A stretch of DNA of 64,000 nt from contig NC_081824.1 in assembly GCF_030867095.1 (NCBI RefSeq), forward strand, positions 148,891,433 to 148,955,432. The letters run 5' to 3'. Of the stretch, positions 12,548 to 23,719 are shown one piece after another. The notes under the pieces are model-generated. The model did not search any database. It was not told the origin of the DNA and saw nothing but the letters and a program-made list of their open reading frames with translations. Made by a program: the position numbers and the translations under genes. This DNA is from Alligator mississippiensis (Eukaryota; Chordata; Crocodylia; Alligatoridae). Every line of letters starts with the position of its first letter. Positions within the stretch are counted from its first letter, which is position 1.

Positions 12548-12893
12548 ATTAAGCATGCCTACATGTGCACACTTACTGTGCAATAACCAAAATTACACTG
12601 CAGCATGGGTGCGCATCTACACATGCACGCCCATACTGCACAGTCAATATGGTGACTTACGCCAACTTGAGTGTAAATTTGATACATGCATCATGCACAT
12701 GCTCCCCCAATGCATCGCCACTGACTGTATGTATGGACTGACTCAGGACTAACTTCAGTCCTGAGTCAGTCCACACACAGAGTTAATGCACTTTAACATC
12801 TGAAAGTATAGACACAGGCCTATTCCCATTTACTGCGCAGTAATTTACTGCATGGTAAATTTAAGCTGGTGTATATGCATGTGTAACCACACC
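12548..12893. mobile_element. MITE of the TCTACAC..TGCGCAGT family with palindromic core
   Basis: It contains GCCTACATGTGCACACTTAC at the left and inverted GGTGTGGTTACACATGCAT at the right. A core palindrome GGACTGACTCAGGACT...AGTCCTGAGTCAGTCC occupies 12735-12772. It shares words with copies at 24130 and 25348. Confidence 0.7.
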
Positions 12894-13805
12894 CAATGAA
12901 TGGGAATGTGCCTGCTCAGTGACTGTCTCCTCCTTCTCCTCAGGATATTGGATATGCATGCACAGAGGGGACCCTTCACACACAGATCTTTAACCCTCAA
13001 CAGTGCTGCAAAAAGGAAGAATTATTCCCTACTAGGTTATGCTGGCTTGTTCTCCCTTACTGTTAGAGATCAGAGAGTCCTCTATCTTGTACCTCAGAAG
13101 GTTTGGCATGCAAAGGTTGCCCCATGTCTCCTCTCTGTCTCTCATGCTACCTCATGCTAAGTGCTGAAGCTGTCTGACACAGCTCTTTGGTCCCGACTTG
13201 CAGTATCCCGGCTGCTCCCATCCAGCTTATCTCCTAAACAAAGACAGCTATTCAGTCCTGATTGCATAGTGGTTTTATGCCATAGACAAATGTCCACCAT
13301 TGTTTGCCTGACTAGCAGCCCAGAGAAACAAAATGCAAATTGTCGTTATTTCAGAACACAGATCCCCGTTTCCTCAACAACAGGCCCCTCACAGGCGTCT
13401 TCTGTGCTGCCTATTTATCTGACAGCATCACCCGCTATTCTGAGCTTCGTTACACTGCGTGGCTGCTCAGGTCCAGTCTTAGCTGCAACTTGTAGCTGAC
13501 CCAGAGCAGCAAAGATTGATTTTTAGAGTTGGTGTCAGGGGTTCTAGCTAGAAACAATGGGATAAAATTAAGCAGAGAAAAATTAGGTTTGAGACAGAGG
13601 AAAGTTTTTCTTTGCACTGATCTTTAAAGGTAGGGATAATTTTCTTAGAAAGTGGCTTAAGCTCCACTGCTTGAAATATTTGCATCTACACTAGAAGGCC
13701 AAATTTGGGATAAGATGTCATTAAGGACAGAGGTCAGAGACTTGTAATCAAATAGACCAAGAGGCTTGTATTTATCTTAGCTACTTTGTCTACAGTACCA
13801 GTTTT
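12894..13805. other. Intergenic, no feature seen
   Basis: Frames at 12900-13160 and 13161-13499 are not family-like and have no exon context. No repeat recognised. Confidence 0.5.
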
Positions 13806-13810
13806 CCAGA

Positions 13811-14014
13811 TGTAGTAATCACTGGATTCAATAAACACAGGCATGCATGAATGAGAACTAAACAATGAACTTTACTGTGGAGCAATAGGCAACTTCTGCA
13901 GATCCTTGGTCTCTAACTAACTCACAGCTACTACCTAACTGGTAGGCCATTTCCCAATTATCAACTCTTTTAAAAATTAGGGAATGTCCCTAAATTATAA
14001 CTTTTATCCCTACA
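13811..14014 (-). repeat. Left LTR of the LTR-retrotransposon fossil
   Basis: It shares, with small changes, TTCAATAA..., GAACTAAACAATGAACTTT, CTTGGTCTCT and TTTTATC words with the right LTR, in the same order. Confidence 0.75.
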
Positions 14015-15005
14015 TCTTTCCTCATAACAATAACTACAAAAACATCAATTAACACAAAAAGTGATTAACATCCATCTACAATTGGAGAGGTTACTAGCAC
14101 ATCACTCTAGCACATCCTTACTGCTCACTTCCCCGCTCCCCTTTTCTGCAGCTCTTTTAACAAGCTTCTGTGAGTCTTTGACTGGTGAAGCATCAGACTT
14201 GATTTCTAATTTGTTTTTGCTGAGAAGTTTTCCTCCGAGTCTTGATAGATTTGAGTCCTTATACTGGGATACAATTGATGTGGTTGCTTCTTGTGTTTTA
14301 GAACAATTAGTCTTTTTCCTAAGAAGACTGTTCAGATTTGGGTCATGATGGCCAAGATGATCAACAAGAAGTATGAATGTTGTGTCTTTTACTGCAGCAC
14401 ATGCTTAACTAGATTCAGGTTCTCACAAGCTGACAGGCCCAAAATTGGTGTCACCGTCTGAGGTACCACAATAAATGGGAATGCATATACTTTACTTTTA
14501 CACTGGATGCTAGCAATGCTAGATATTCAACCATATCTATAAAAAACTCCCTCTCCACTTTATGCTCAGTTGTACGCATTTGAGGTTTTGTTTGGGATCT
14601 GCAGCACCTGGCAAAATGGTTCCTATTGTTACAGTTAAAACAAAACTTTCTGAATGTAACACAACATTTGAGGCCATGTTGACTTTTACAGTCAGTACAT
14701 ATCTGCTTATTTGCTCTCTCTCTCCCTTAGCATTTCCCTTGCAAACGGAAAATTCTACCCTGCGAGGTAGCTCTTTTAGCCACATTCTTTCCTGCCTACT
14801 GCATAGACAAGCTCTTTTGGTGTATTTAGCTCTGTAGTCTGGGCCTTCACAGTTTCTTCTGCCCTGCACATTTGGATACTCTTTTATAGGAACAAGTCTC
14901 CCTCATTTAATAGCCTGTCTTGTAATGCAGAGTCTGCAATGCCACAAATAATCCTCTCTAGTCAGATTCTATCAAGTTCCTAATAGAACAGTTGCTGGGT
15001 TTTTG

Positions 15006-15135
15006 GTTGTAGCTATGTTGGTCTAAGGACATAGGCAGGAAGGTTCTTTGGGTAGATGTGATATCTTCTGTTAGATATACTCAGTTAGTCTAATAAAAGA
15101 TATCACATTTACCCAAAGAACCTTGCCTGCCTAAT
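15006..15135. mobile_element. Penelope-related fold-back element inside the LTR fossil
   Basis: Arms AGGCAGGAAGGTTCTTTGGG...GATATCTTCTGTTAG and the complementary CTAATAAAAGATATCAC...CCTTGCCTGCCT are inverted around a short loop. GTAGCTATGTTGGTCTAAGG precedes it, as at 21760. Confidence 0.65.
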
Positions 15136-15733
15136 AGCACAGTTCTTACTCAGACGCTTCAGTTCAGTAATATACAGATCTATACTCTCTCCTGTGTTGC
15201 TGTTCATCATCCTTCGCAAGCCGGGGGGGGAGATGAGTTTTCACATAAAACCGTGCATCTTTCAAGGGTCTCATTCATTTTGTCATGCAGTTCTCCCCAT
15301 ATTTAGACAACATTACATGAACTGTGTATTTTGGCTTTCTTCAATGGTAAAGATATTATAAACAGCCAGGGCTTCCTCCCTCACACTCTGCAAAAAAGAT
15401 AGGGGGGTTGACTTTGTCATTTTTCTCTTCTGTTCCTGTGGCTGCTAGGTACCACTCAAACCTTTGTCTGAGTGCCCTCCAGTTCTCTGCTATTTTGCCT
15501 GACATCAGAAGGGCAGGTGGAAGTTACAAAATTTCCATGACTAACTATCCATTTACTTAGACTACAACTGTGCAGAAAAATCAAATTCTTTCAAGTTCTT
15601 TCTCATTCAACACTTCTGATACCATGTAATGATCACCAGGTTCAATAAGTACAAATATATGTGAATGAGAAGAACTAAACAATGAACTTTGTTGTGGAAC
15701 AGTAGGCAACCTCTGCAGACCCTTGGTCTCTCT

Positions 15734-16065
15734 GTGTGTCTTTACACATACTCTGGGGTGCAAGAGGTTGGGCTTTAATTAGAGTAGTTATCAGGAGTCG
15801 CTCTAATTAAAGTGCCTGCAGCGTCTTGTGTATTCAGTGTCCTGTGCTTCAAAATGGCAGCAGGGGTGCTTTAACTAAAGCTAATTCGATGAGCTTTAGT
15901 TAAAGTGTCCCTGCTATTTTGAAGCATGAGACACTGAATACTTGGGATGCTGAAGCTGCTGAAGCGTACAAATTAGTACGTTCTAACAAACTCAATTAAT
16001 TGAGTCTGCTTCAATACATGCTAGTTAGCATGTGCTAGAACAAGTGTCTGGAACATGTGTAGGTG
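15734..16065. mobile_element. Fold-back MITE, TTTGAAGCATG family, copy 1
   Basis: A central palindrome is built from GTGCTTCAAAATGGCAGCAG and its complement around TAAAGCTAATTCGATGAGCTTTAGTTAA. The outer tips (GTGTGTCTTTACACAT; inverted GCACCTACACATGTTCC) are inverted. TCTCTCT-like sequence flanks both sides. It interrupts the right LTR. Confidence 0.7.
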
Positions 16066-16114
16066 CCCTCTCTAACTAACCAACTAGCTAGCTGTTACCT
16101 TCTAATTGAGGGTC

Positions 16115-16968
16115 TGTAATGGGGGGGGCCTGCTCAGGGTCCGTCTATTGGTGGCCCCACCCACCTGTTATGGGCCAACCGCCCACCTTCTTTCCTGCCA
16201 CGCCTTTTTGTTAATTAATTGTTGTTAATTAAGCGGGAGGCTGCCCATTGTATGCCCCGATGCCAGGGGGCACTATCTGTGGCTCCATTCCTCCCCTACA
16301 CTGCAGCCCAAGCCTCACAGATGGTATTTGTAAATTCCTCTTTATGTTGGGGTCTTGGCCGCTGTGGGCCTACCCCTTCTCTCTCTAGCTAGGTTTGTCA
16401 GTCAAAAAACCCCACTAATCAGGGTTTGACTCCCAGGCTCTAGCTCTCAAAAAAAACCTCACTTGAGCTGCTGCGCCCTCTGTGGTGCTGGGGTCAGCTC
16501 ACCCCTAAATACTGCACCCTCTCTGGCGCTGAGGTCCCCACACTGCAGTGGGCCCCCACTGAGGCCTCCTCCTTCCCCAAATAGCCTCACCCAAACCACC
16601 GGTCTTAACATTCAACACAAAGCATAGGCTTCTAAGGCCATATAATGGAAACATGATAATACAGAAACTAGAGAGGCAACATGCCTGCTTACTTTAGATG
16701 ATCATGAGGATGGCTCACAGCATGGCGTAATCTTCCAACAGAGACTGCAGCCGCAGCAACGTGATGATTGGAAGTCCCCCTCCCTGCTGCCCCTCTGGCC
16801 TTCTCCACTTGCCATTTGTAGGATCCTGGCCTTCCTCTTCCTGTCACCTGACCAGCTGGCAGGGCTTGAGCCTTAACCCCTACTTGACTGGCCAGCCGTG
16901 ACTGGAAGGTTCTGGATTTAAAGGGACCACCCTGTCACTTAGTAACAGGGCTAGGCTTCCCTGTTACA
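16115..16968. mobile_element. Solo LTR of an endogenous retrovirus-type element, TSD GGGTC
   Basis: It begins TGTAATGGGG and ends CCCTGTTACA, with inverted TG..CA tips and perfect 5-bp duplications GGGTC (16110-16114; 16969-16973). At 854 bases without internal genes it fits a solo LTR left by recombination between paired LTRs. It is younger than the LTR element it sits in. The family is not certain. Confidence 0.75.
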
Positions 16969-17049
16969 GGGTCCATCTCCTAATTCAGAACTCTTCTAAA
17001 TTAGGTAATGGCTCTAAATTACCGATAAAACTTTTATCACTAGACCAGA

Positions 17050-17964
17050 CACCAGAGAAACTTATATCTCATTACAAAAGCAATATAGGCTACACCAGTA
17101 TGCTTTATGTTAAGCCCTTTACTTGGGCCCTTGTGACACAGGACAATTAGAATATGTTTCATTTAGACTGTAGTAAGCATTACCAAAAGTGAGAACCTGT
17201 TCAGAGCAGTCACCTGGTAACGCTTACTATGATCTCCCAAACTGGGTTACTGCTGCTGGCAGCAGGAAAAGGGAGGCATGGGGACCTGAGCAGGAGAGTC
17301 CTTGCTGATGAATCCTGATGATGTCTTGGGATCAGAGCTGGTTGGAAACTCTGGTAAAGTCCTAGGGCTAGTTCAAGACTCCCATGTTTTCATGGATTGC
17401 AAGTCCCAGCCTCAGGACTGCAACTGATTGTATTATTTCCATTGAGTAGTCCAATGTTAGCTCAACGTGTTACTTAATATAATCTGGAGACACTCCTCTC
17501 TGGAAAAGGCATAACTTTGCTATGATATATGATGCAAGCACACTTACCACATGTTATTCTGCTTGAACACTCAAGTTTTAAGGGCATTTAATAGGTGCCA
17601 AGTGTTTCATGCAACATAGCCCTTAGTGTGCTGCTCCATTTCCCCTTAGTGGCTGGGCCATGGAGAGTGATGAGCTAACAACAGTTTTGACCTAACAAAA
17701 ATGCGTCTCTTAGCTCAGGTAGGCTTTTCTGGTCTGGGGTTCCCTGATACAATCTCTGCTGCCAACGATAGCACAGAAGTCCATCTGCACAAAGCTCACT
17801 GCAGGATCAAGGCCTCCATCTTATGACAAACTCATCATCATGGTACCTGATTGTTTCCATGCAGAACCATCAATCAATTACTGTCACAAAATGACAACAT
17901 TTAGGTCTCTAGCTACCTGGGTTCTGGGAGTAATGAGGCATACAGATACCTGATTGCTAATATT
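17050..17964. other. Intergenic, otherwise featureless
   Basis: Apart from the inverted repeat at 17171-17229, no gene or clear repeat. Confidence 0.5.
17171..17229. repeat. Short inverted repeat
   Basis: TAGTAAGCATTACCA (17171-17185) pairs with TGGTAACGCTTACTA (17215-17229), one mismatch. A small fold-back element or a remnant of one. Confidence 0.7.
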
Positions 17965-18070
17965 CAGAATAATAGTGTTGAAAGGGATCTCAGCAGTCTT
18001 CTAGTCCAATCGCCTGAACCAGTGCAGGATTTGCTATTCCTAAACTAATCCACACAGATGACTATTTGCA
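17965..18070 (-). mobile_element. CR1 LINE 3'-end fragment
   Basis: GAATAATAGTGTTGAAAGGG, then ATCTCAGCAGTCTTCTAGTC, is a minus-strand CR1 tail. About 100 bases. Confidence 0.65.
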
Positions 18071-18349
18071 CTTGCAATTATAGTTGAGGGCATAAAATTA
18101 GAAGCCTTTGAAAATAACCAGATAAGATTTTTTCCATCTATAAATCACCCAAATAATTCATTAGCTATAAACTTCACCAAAGATCTAGAGACAAGAGGCA
18201 ACTTATCACAGCGGTTTCCAAACCATGGGTCATTTTCTATGCCATTCGGACAGAAGAGAGTGGTGTACAATAAAGGGCTTGTCTATAACCAATGGATCTA
18301 GGGTGGCAGATCCCACCCTTGTCTCACCCAAGTCTGCTAACACTGTCTT

Positions 18350-18508
18350 GGCTAGGATGATCTAGTTGGGACTGGTCCTGGGGCTGGGATGATCTAGTTG
18401 GAGCTGAGCAGTTTGGCTGGGATAATCTAGTTGGGTTTGGTTGAGCAGGGGGTTGGACTAGATGACCTCCTGAGGTCCCTTCCAAGCCTCAGTTTCTATG
18501 AGTCTGTG
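18350..18508 (+). mobile_element. CR1 LINE 3'-end fragment
   Basis: GGTTGGACTAGATGACCTCC, TGAGGTCCCTTCCAAGCCTC and TTTCTATGAGTCT form a plus-strand CR1 3' end. The word GGGATGATCTAGTTGG recurs two to three times just upstream, a small local tandem array. Confidence 0.8.
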
Positions 18509-18509
18509 A

Positions 18510-19443
18510 TCCAGACACCGAAGTGCTCCAAATGAGGCTGCTCTGGGCACCTGCTTTCAGACCCACTGGTGGCTTAGGGCTCAAGTGCAGGTACTGGGGA
18601 CAAACCCAGGGCAGCTTCATGGGCAAAAACATCCAGCTTTGGGAACACTTCAGGAGACTTGGGTCGGTTGTTGCCACTGCTCCAAGGGATTTTGTTAAAA
18701 CTAACAAGGGCCTGGATCAACCAGAAGTATATATTACTGAAGTGGCTTGCTTTCTTTTAGGAGATTAAGGTGGAATTTCTGCAGGAAATGTAGAGTCCAT
18801 TTGGCCATAGCATTGAAATGGGCCCCTTTACTCGATCCTGCTTAATCCATTACTGACTACAGCACCATAGAAATGTCAAGCAAAAATAGGAGTGAAAAAT
18901 TCAGTGCAGCACTGGGACTGCAGGCAGGTGGTACATAAAAGAAAAGCATGGATCAGACTGACAGTGTTGCAGGACCTCTGCTTTTCATGCTGTCACTGGA
19001 GACTCCAGAAAACTGCTGTCAGTGGAATCAGAAGAACTGAAATCAGAAGCTGAATGTTGAAAGTAAAAGTGAAAAAGCACTTAGCAATATAGAGAGTTAG
19101 CAAAACTGCAGGCTAAATTGTTCAGTCAAAATACTGAAGGTCTGTCTTCCTTTAATATGACATTATGCATGGCACTAATTCATAAAGCCGATGTACATCT
19201 AAGTGCATGAGCATACCAGGCAAAATTATAGCCTGTTTTATAAGGAACGTTAAGATAATAAATAGAAGTTCATTAAAAGTGTTTTTGTTTGTATTTGCCA
19301 AAAAATAATAAAAATTTGCTATTCTATACCATTTTTAATCCCCCAAAAGCTTCTAAGGACCATTGCACACTAGATAGAAATTGCTTGACTTGCTGCTAAA
19401 CAAATAAATGCAGCCGTTGCTTCTTGGGATGGAATGTAATCAA
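18510..19443. other. Intergenic, no feature seen
   Basis: No gene or recognised repeat. Opposed frames at 18489-18768 overlap each other and lack family likeness. Confidence 0.5.
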
Positions 19444-19570
19444 TCATAGAAAACAGGGCTGGAGGAGAGGTCATCTAATCCCTGCCTCTATCCCAAGGCA
19501 GGAGCAACTATACCTAAACTAACCCTGACAGATGTTTGTCTAACCTCAAGTAACACCAGGAGGATAGGAT
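19444..19570 (-). mobile_element. CR1 LINE 3'-end fragment
   Basis: ATCATAGAAAACAGGGCTGG, GAGGAGAGGTCATCTAATCC and GCAGGAGCAACTATACCTAA match a CR1 3' end on the minus strand. Confidence 0.75.
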
Positions 19571-19852
19571 AGAACTATGCTGACAAATATGCCATGGGAC
19601 CCTTAGGACTTCAAAGTGCTCCTAACTCTTTATCTATGTCAGTGGGAGCTGTGGGCATTCAAAGGTTCCTGAAATGTCTCATCTAAAAGATTAGGACCTG
19701 CGATACACCAGTGCAATGATTTTAACCTGTCCTATTTATGCACTGCAAGCAATTCCATCCCAGCTACGAATAATTAAAAAACCCACAGTCCCCAATGTTC
19801 TACAAATAAAACAAAAAACCCAGCCACTTCCAGAGCCTGAAGTCCTGAGAGT

Positions 19853-21225
19853 ATTTCATAGATTCATAGATTCATAGATGTTAGGGTCGGAAGGGACCTC
19901 AATAGATCATCGAGTCCAACCCCCTGCATAAGCAGGAAAGAGTGCTGGGTCTAGATGACCCCAGCTAGATGCCTATCTAACCTCCTCTTGAAGACCCCCA
20001 GGGTAGGGGAGAGCACCACCTCCCTTGGGAGCCCGTTCCAGACCTTGGCCACTCGAACTGTGAAGAAGTTCTTCCTAATGTCCAGTCTAAATCTGCTCTC
20101 TGCTAGCTTGTGGCCATTGTTTCTTGTAACCCCCGGGGGCGCCTTGGTGAATAAATACTCACCAATTCCCTTCTGTGCCCCCGTGATGAACTTATAGGCA
20201 GCCACAAGGTCGCCTCTCAACCTTCTCTTGCAGAGGCTGAAAAGGTCCAGTTTCTCTAGTCTCTCCTCGTAGGGCTTGGTCTGCAGGCCCTTGACCATAC
20301 GAGTAGCCCTTCTCTGGACCCTCTCCAGGTTATCTGCATCCTTTTTGAAGTGTGGCGCCCAGAATTGCACGCAGTACTCCAACTGCGGTCTGACCAGCGC
20401 CCGATAGAGGGGAAGTATCACCTCCTTGGACCTATTCGTCATGGATCTGCTGATGCACGATAAAATGCCATTGGCTTTTCTGATGGCTTCGTCACACTGC
20501 CGGCTCATGTTCATCTTGGAGTCCACTAGGACTCCAAGATCCCTTTCCACTTCTGTGCCACCCAGCAGGTCATTCCCTAGGCTGTAGGTGTGCTGGACAT
20601 TTTTCCTCCCTAGGTGCAGCACTTTGCATTTCTCCTTGTTGAACTGCATCCTGTTGTTTTCTGCCCACTTGTCCAACCTATCCGGGTCTGCCTGCAGCTG
20701 TTCCCTGCCCTCCGGCGTGTCCACTTCTCCCCATAGCTTTGTGTCATCTGCAAACTTGGACAGAGTACATTGCACTCCCTCGTCCAAGTCGCTGATGAAG
20801 ACATTAAAGAGTATCGGTCCAAGGACCGAGCCCTGCGGGACCCCACTGCCCACACCCTTCCAGGTCGAGACCGACCCATCCACCACGACTCTTTGGGTGC
20901 GACCCTCTAGTCAATTCGCCACCCACCGGACTGTGTAGTCATCCACGTCACAACCTCTTAACTTGTTCACCAGAATGGGGTGGGATACCGTATCGAAGGC
21001 CTTCCTGAAGTCTAAGTATACGACATCCACCCCTCCTCCTGTGTCCAGGCGTTTCGTAACCTGGTCATAGAAAGAGACTAGGTTGGTCAGGCATGATCTG
21101 CCCGCCACAAACCCATGCTGGTTTCCCCTCAGCATAATTTGCCCTGCCGGGCTCTCACAAATGTGAGCCTTGATAATTTTTTCAAATACTTTACCAAGGT
21201 TGGAGGTGAGTGTCTTCATTTCATT
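19853..21225 (-). mobile_element. CR1 LINE, young, 5'-truncated, RT mostly open
   Basis: Minus-strand CR1 of about 1.37 kb. 20911-21219 carries the RT start region with motif A (VVYLDFRKAFDTVSH). 19951-20886 carries 311 residues with QGSVLGPILFNVFISDLDE, motif C (KFADDTKLWG), and the C-terminal ERVQRRATRMVKGL through VWNGLPREVV. The two frames are in register and separated by one TGA (20911-20913), which replaces what is probably a Trp in the VANWLEGRT context. The 3' end shows the CR1 octamer-type tail ATCTATGAATCTATGAATCT. The endonuclease and ORF1 are lost by 5' truncation. Low damage suggests a comparatively recent insertion, but it cannot move as it stands. Confidence 0.95.
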
Positions 21226-21759
21226 TTCTGAGTGTCTTAGAAGAGCAAATTACTTCCCAGTTCAGCCCCTGAAAGGACTGGGTGGGGATGTGCTGTCATG
21301 TCTCAAAACACAGAGAATGGCAGTCCATAATTTTGTGCTCAGCATTTTTTGGCTTACGTGCACAGGTTGGGTGGAACACTCAGGCCATACAAAGAGAGTC
21401 TGGAGTCTCACATCCAGTAGCATCATTTTAAGTGGAGGGGTAGTGGGGTATGGCAGGGTGGGGGTGTGGACTGGGGCATTGTCTTTGTTGGAGGGTGCAA
21501 AAATGGCCCCGACCACAGAGGTAGCTGACCATGCTGATGCCACTGGCGCCACAGCAGCCAGCACTGCACCATGGCTGTCCCGGACGTGGAGCTGCCCTGT
21601 TACACCTCTGTGGGCATCCCTAGATTATCAGATGACTCCAGTGCAGAGGTGCTTACTCTGAGTAACTGCCAGCCTGCTGCAGGGGAGAAATCCATTTTTG
21701 CGTAGAGGGCTAGTGCAAGCCCACAAGGCAGAGGAGTGATTACAACATACGTCCAAGGG

Positions 21760-21926
21760 TGTAGGTTGTAGCCGTGTTGGTCTAAGGACATAGGCAGACA
21801 AGGTTCTTTGGGTGAATCTGATATCTTTTATTAGACCAATGTAAATAGTTGGGGGGAAAAAATTTAGCAACTGTTTACGTTGTTCTAATAAAAGATATCA
21901 GATTCACCCAAAGAACCTTGTCTGCA
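21760..21926. mobile_element. Penelope-related fold-back element
   Basis: Arms GCAGACAAGGTTCTTTGGGT...GATATCTTTTATTAGA (21794-21835) and their near-perfect complement (21884-21925) flank a loop of about 48 bases. An extra GTAGCCGTGTTGGTCTAAGG lies outside the left arm. The GATATCTTTTATTAGACCAA word links it to the Penelope-like fragment at 24950. Confidence 0.65.
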
Positions 21927-22814
21927 GCATATGTAGGCACTTGAGTCATCTACCCAGCTTGAGTAATGATAGCAATAAAGCCATGGCAGTTTGGGCTATG
22001 CTTCAGGCTTCACAAGCCCACCTGGGGTCCAAGACTGCTGAGGCCTCTGTTGCCATATGGCTCCTGAGACTGCAGGGTGGACAGCACAGCCTAATCAGAG
22101 TAGCATCGGTGATATAACAGCCTGTTGCTACTTCTCTGCACAGAAGTGTTTCAAATAGGGCACTGCATCAGTAGTGACTGAAAAATGACTGCCATCAGGG
22201 ACTCGGTGGTGGCATGTTCATATTGCAGTGGATGAACTCAGGCTGCTTCTCAATGCACAAGTATTTGCATCTCTGGCTGTCACAAGCCCCCCCTCCTCTT
22301 CCCTCCAGTCTACAGATTGCCAGAGGCAATGTCAGTGCAGATGAAAGAGCAAATGTTCATGGAGGCAAAATTCCTTCCTCCCAACTTGAAGGGGATGAGA
22401 AGGAGGGTTTTCTCCTCCACTTGAAGGAAATAAAAAAATCAAGCTTGCCATCTTTTTGTTTGTCTTGCTTCTTCAACAGTGAATCAAAATGCAGAAACTA
22501 AAATATGTTGTGGGTTTGATTTTGGGGGGCAGAGGGGGAAATGGGGAGCAGAGCTTGTTGGAAAACAAACAAAAAAAAGTTCCAATGAAATGTTGGGACT
22601 TCTTTTCCAAAACCATTTGCTTCATTTGAGTAGCCATTCTGTGATAGAAATCAAGCTGGAAATTTTTTACTCAGTCCTTGCTGGGGCAAAGTTCAGTGAA
22701 TCACTACTGTAGATGAAAGCTGAACTTCAGGTCTGGAATTAATAGCTAAATGACAGGGGCTGATTTTCAATGTTGCTCTTTAATAATGTTTCTGTTTAAC
22801 AGTTCTGGAGCATT
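21926..22814. other. Intergenic, no feature seen
   Basis: No gene or recognised repeat. Confidence 0.5.
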
Positions 22815-22960
22815 TACAGCTAGAAGATCATCCAGGCTGACCCTCTCATATGTACCAGACCAACAAATTTCACTTGAATGATCCTGTATTGAGCCCGATA
22901 AATTCTTGAACCTTACTAGGGGTTTGCATTTGGATTTACCCCTTAGTCACTGGTTCTTTC
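22815..22960 (-). mobile_element. Diverged CR1/L2-type 3' fragment
   Basis: GAAGATCATCCAGGCTGACCC and following sequence resembles an old CR1-type tail in minus orientation. Confidence 0.5.
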
Positions 22961-23040
22961 TCCGTTACATTAAAGTCCACTTTAGTATATGGTATTTTCT
23001 TCCTGTAGACATACTTGTGCACTGTGTTCAAGTCACCTCC

Positions 23041-23330
23041 TGGGCTAGGGACAGAAGTTACATACAAACCAGTTTAAGTGATCAGAAACTGGTTTAAACC
23101 TGTAACAGAACAGAAGTTCAGTGCACATAAACCAGTTTCAAAATGGCAGAAACTGGTTTAAGATAAACCTGGTTGAATGTAGTATAAATGCATGTGGCTG
23201 CATTTCCTGAATCAAAATTGAATGTCCGTCAAGTTGTTTTTCAGTTTAATTTCTGCAGCTTAGACTAACCGAAAAAGACTGAATCGATTTAGCCTCAGGC
23301 TTTTTAACTGTCTGTACTTAGCCCCCGTCT
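23041..23330. mobile_element. Possible MITE with AACCAGTTT repeats
   Basis: The word AAACCAGTTT/AAACTGGTTT occurs five to six times, and the outer sequences GGGCTAGGGACAGAAGT and inverted GGGCTAAGTACAGACAGT are similar. No target duplication was identified. Confidence 0.45.
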
Positions 23331-23434
23331 ATGTTTTGCAATACTACAGTTTACAGTTCTGGTGGCTACACATCATATATATCAGCTGGCTTAAAAAAAA
23401 ACAAATCTTACAATACATTTAAGAAATAAAATGT

Positions 23435-23712
23435 TAATAGGTCTTTATTAATTATTATCTATTATTATTCCAGTAGTGCCTGGAGATGCCACCTAAAGTC
23501 AAAGGCCCTACTATGCATAGAAGACACAGGAGCCCTTCACTGAAGAGACTACAGCCAAGAATTTGCCTTTCTGGAAGATAGGCTGTAGTCCAAACACAAG
23601 TTACTGACTTCCTTTCAGAAGTAACTGTGTGAAGTTTAATGAGCTGTGATATACAGGAGGTCAGACTAGATGATCTAATGGCCTTGTCTGGCCTTAAACT
23701 CTACAAATCTAA
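23435..23712 (+). mobile_element. Old SINE/LINE 3' fragments (MIR-like, then CR1/L2-like tail)
   Basis: TATTATTATTCCAGTAGTGCC opens a MIR/L3-type segment. From about 23640 the block GATATACAGGAGGTCAGACT, then AGATGATCTAATGGCC, is a plus-strand CR1/L2 3' tail. Confidence 0.6.
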
Positions 23713-23719
23713 ACAGATG

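Larger units (their letters stand above)
13811..17044 (-). mobile_element. LTR-retrotransposon fossil (probably Ty3/Gypsy-type), TSD CCAGA
   Basis: Two related LTRs bound the element: 13811-14014 (about 204 bases) and a right copy starting at 15625 and ending near 17044. The right copy is split by a fold-back MITE and a foreign solo LTR. The 5-bp duplications CCAGA (13806-13810; 17045-17049) are identical. LTR ends are TG..CA-like. The internal part (14015-15624) is only about 1.6 kb and on the minus strand shows traces like the gag-protease end of a Ty3/Gypsy polyprotein; no RT is left. It also holds a Penelope-related fold-back piece. The element is broken, with many lesions and most of pol missing. 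LTR divergence suggests it is old. Confidence 0.75.
15625..17044 (-). repeat. Right LTR, split by two insertions
   Basis: LTR sequence runs 15625-15733, resumes at about 16066-16114 and again at 16974-17044. The gaps are filled by the MITE and by the solo LTR. Confidence 0.7.

Noticed and set aside
14061-14869. Several open frames inside the LTR fossil
   Set aside because: They are remnants or chance frames of a broken retroelement, not host genes.
21170-21661. 163-codon plus-strand open frame
   Set aside because: It begins antisense to CR1 and runs into unique DNA; no family likeness.
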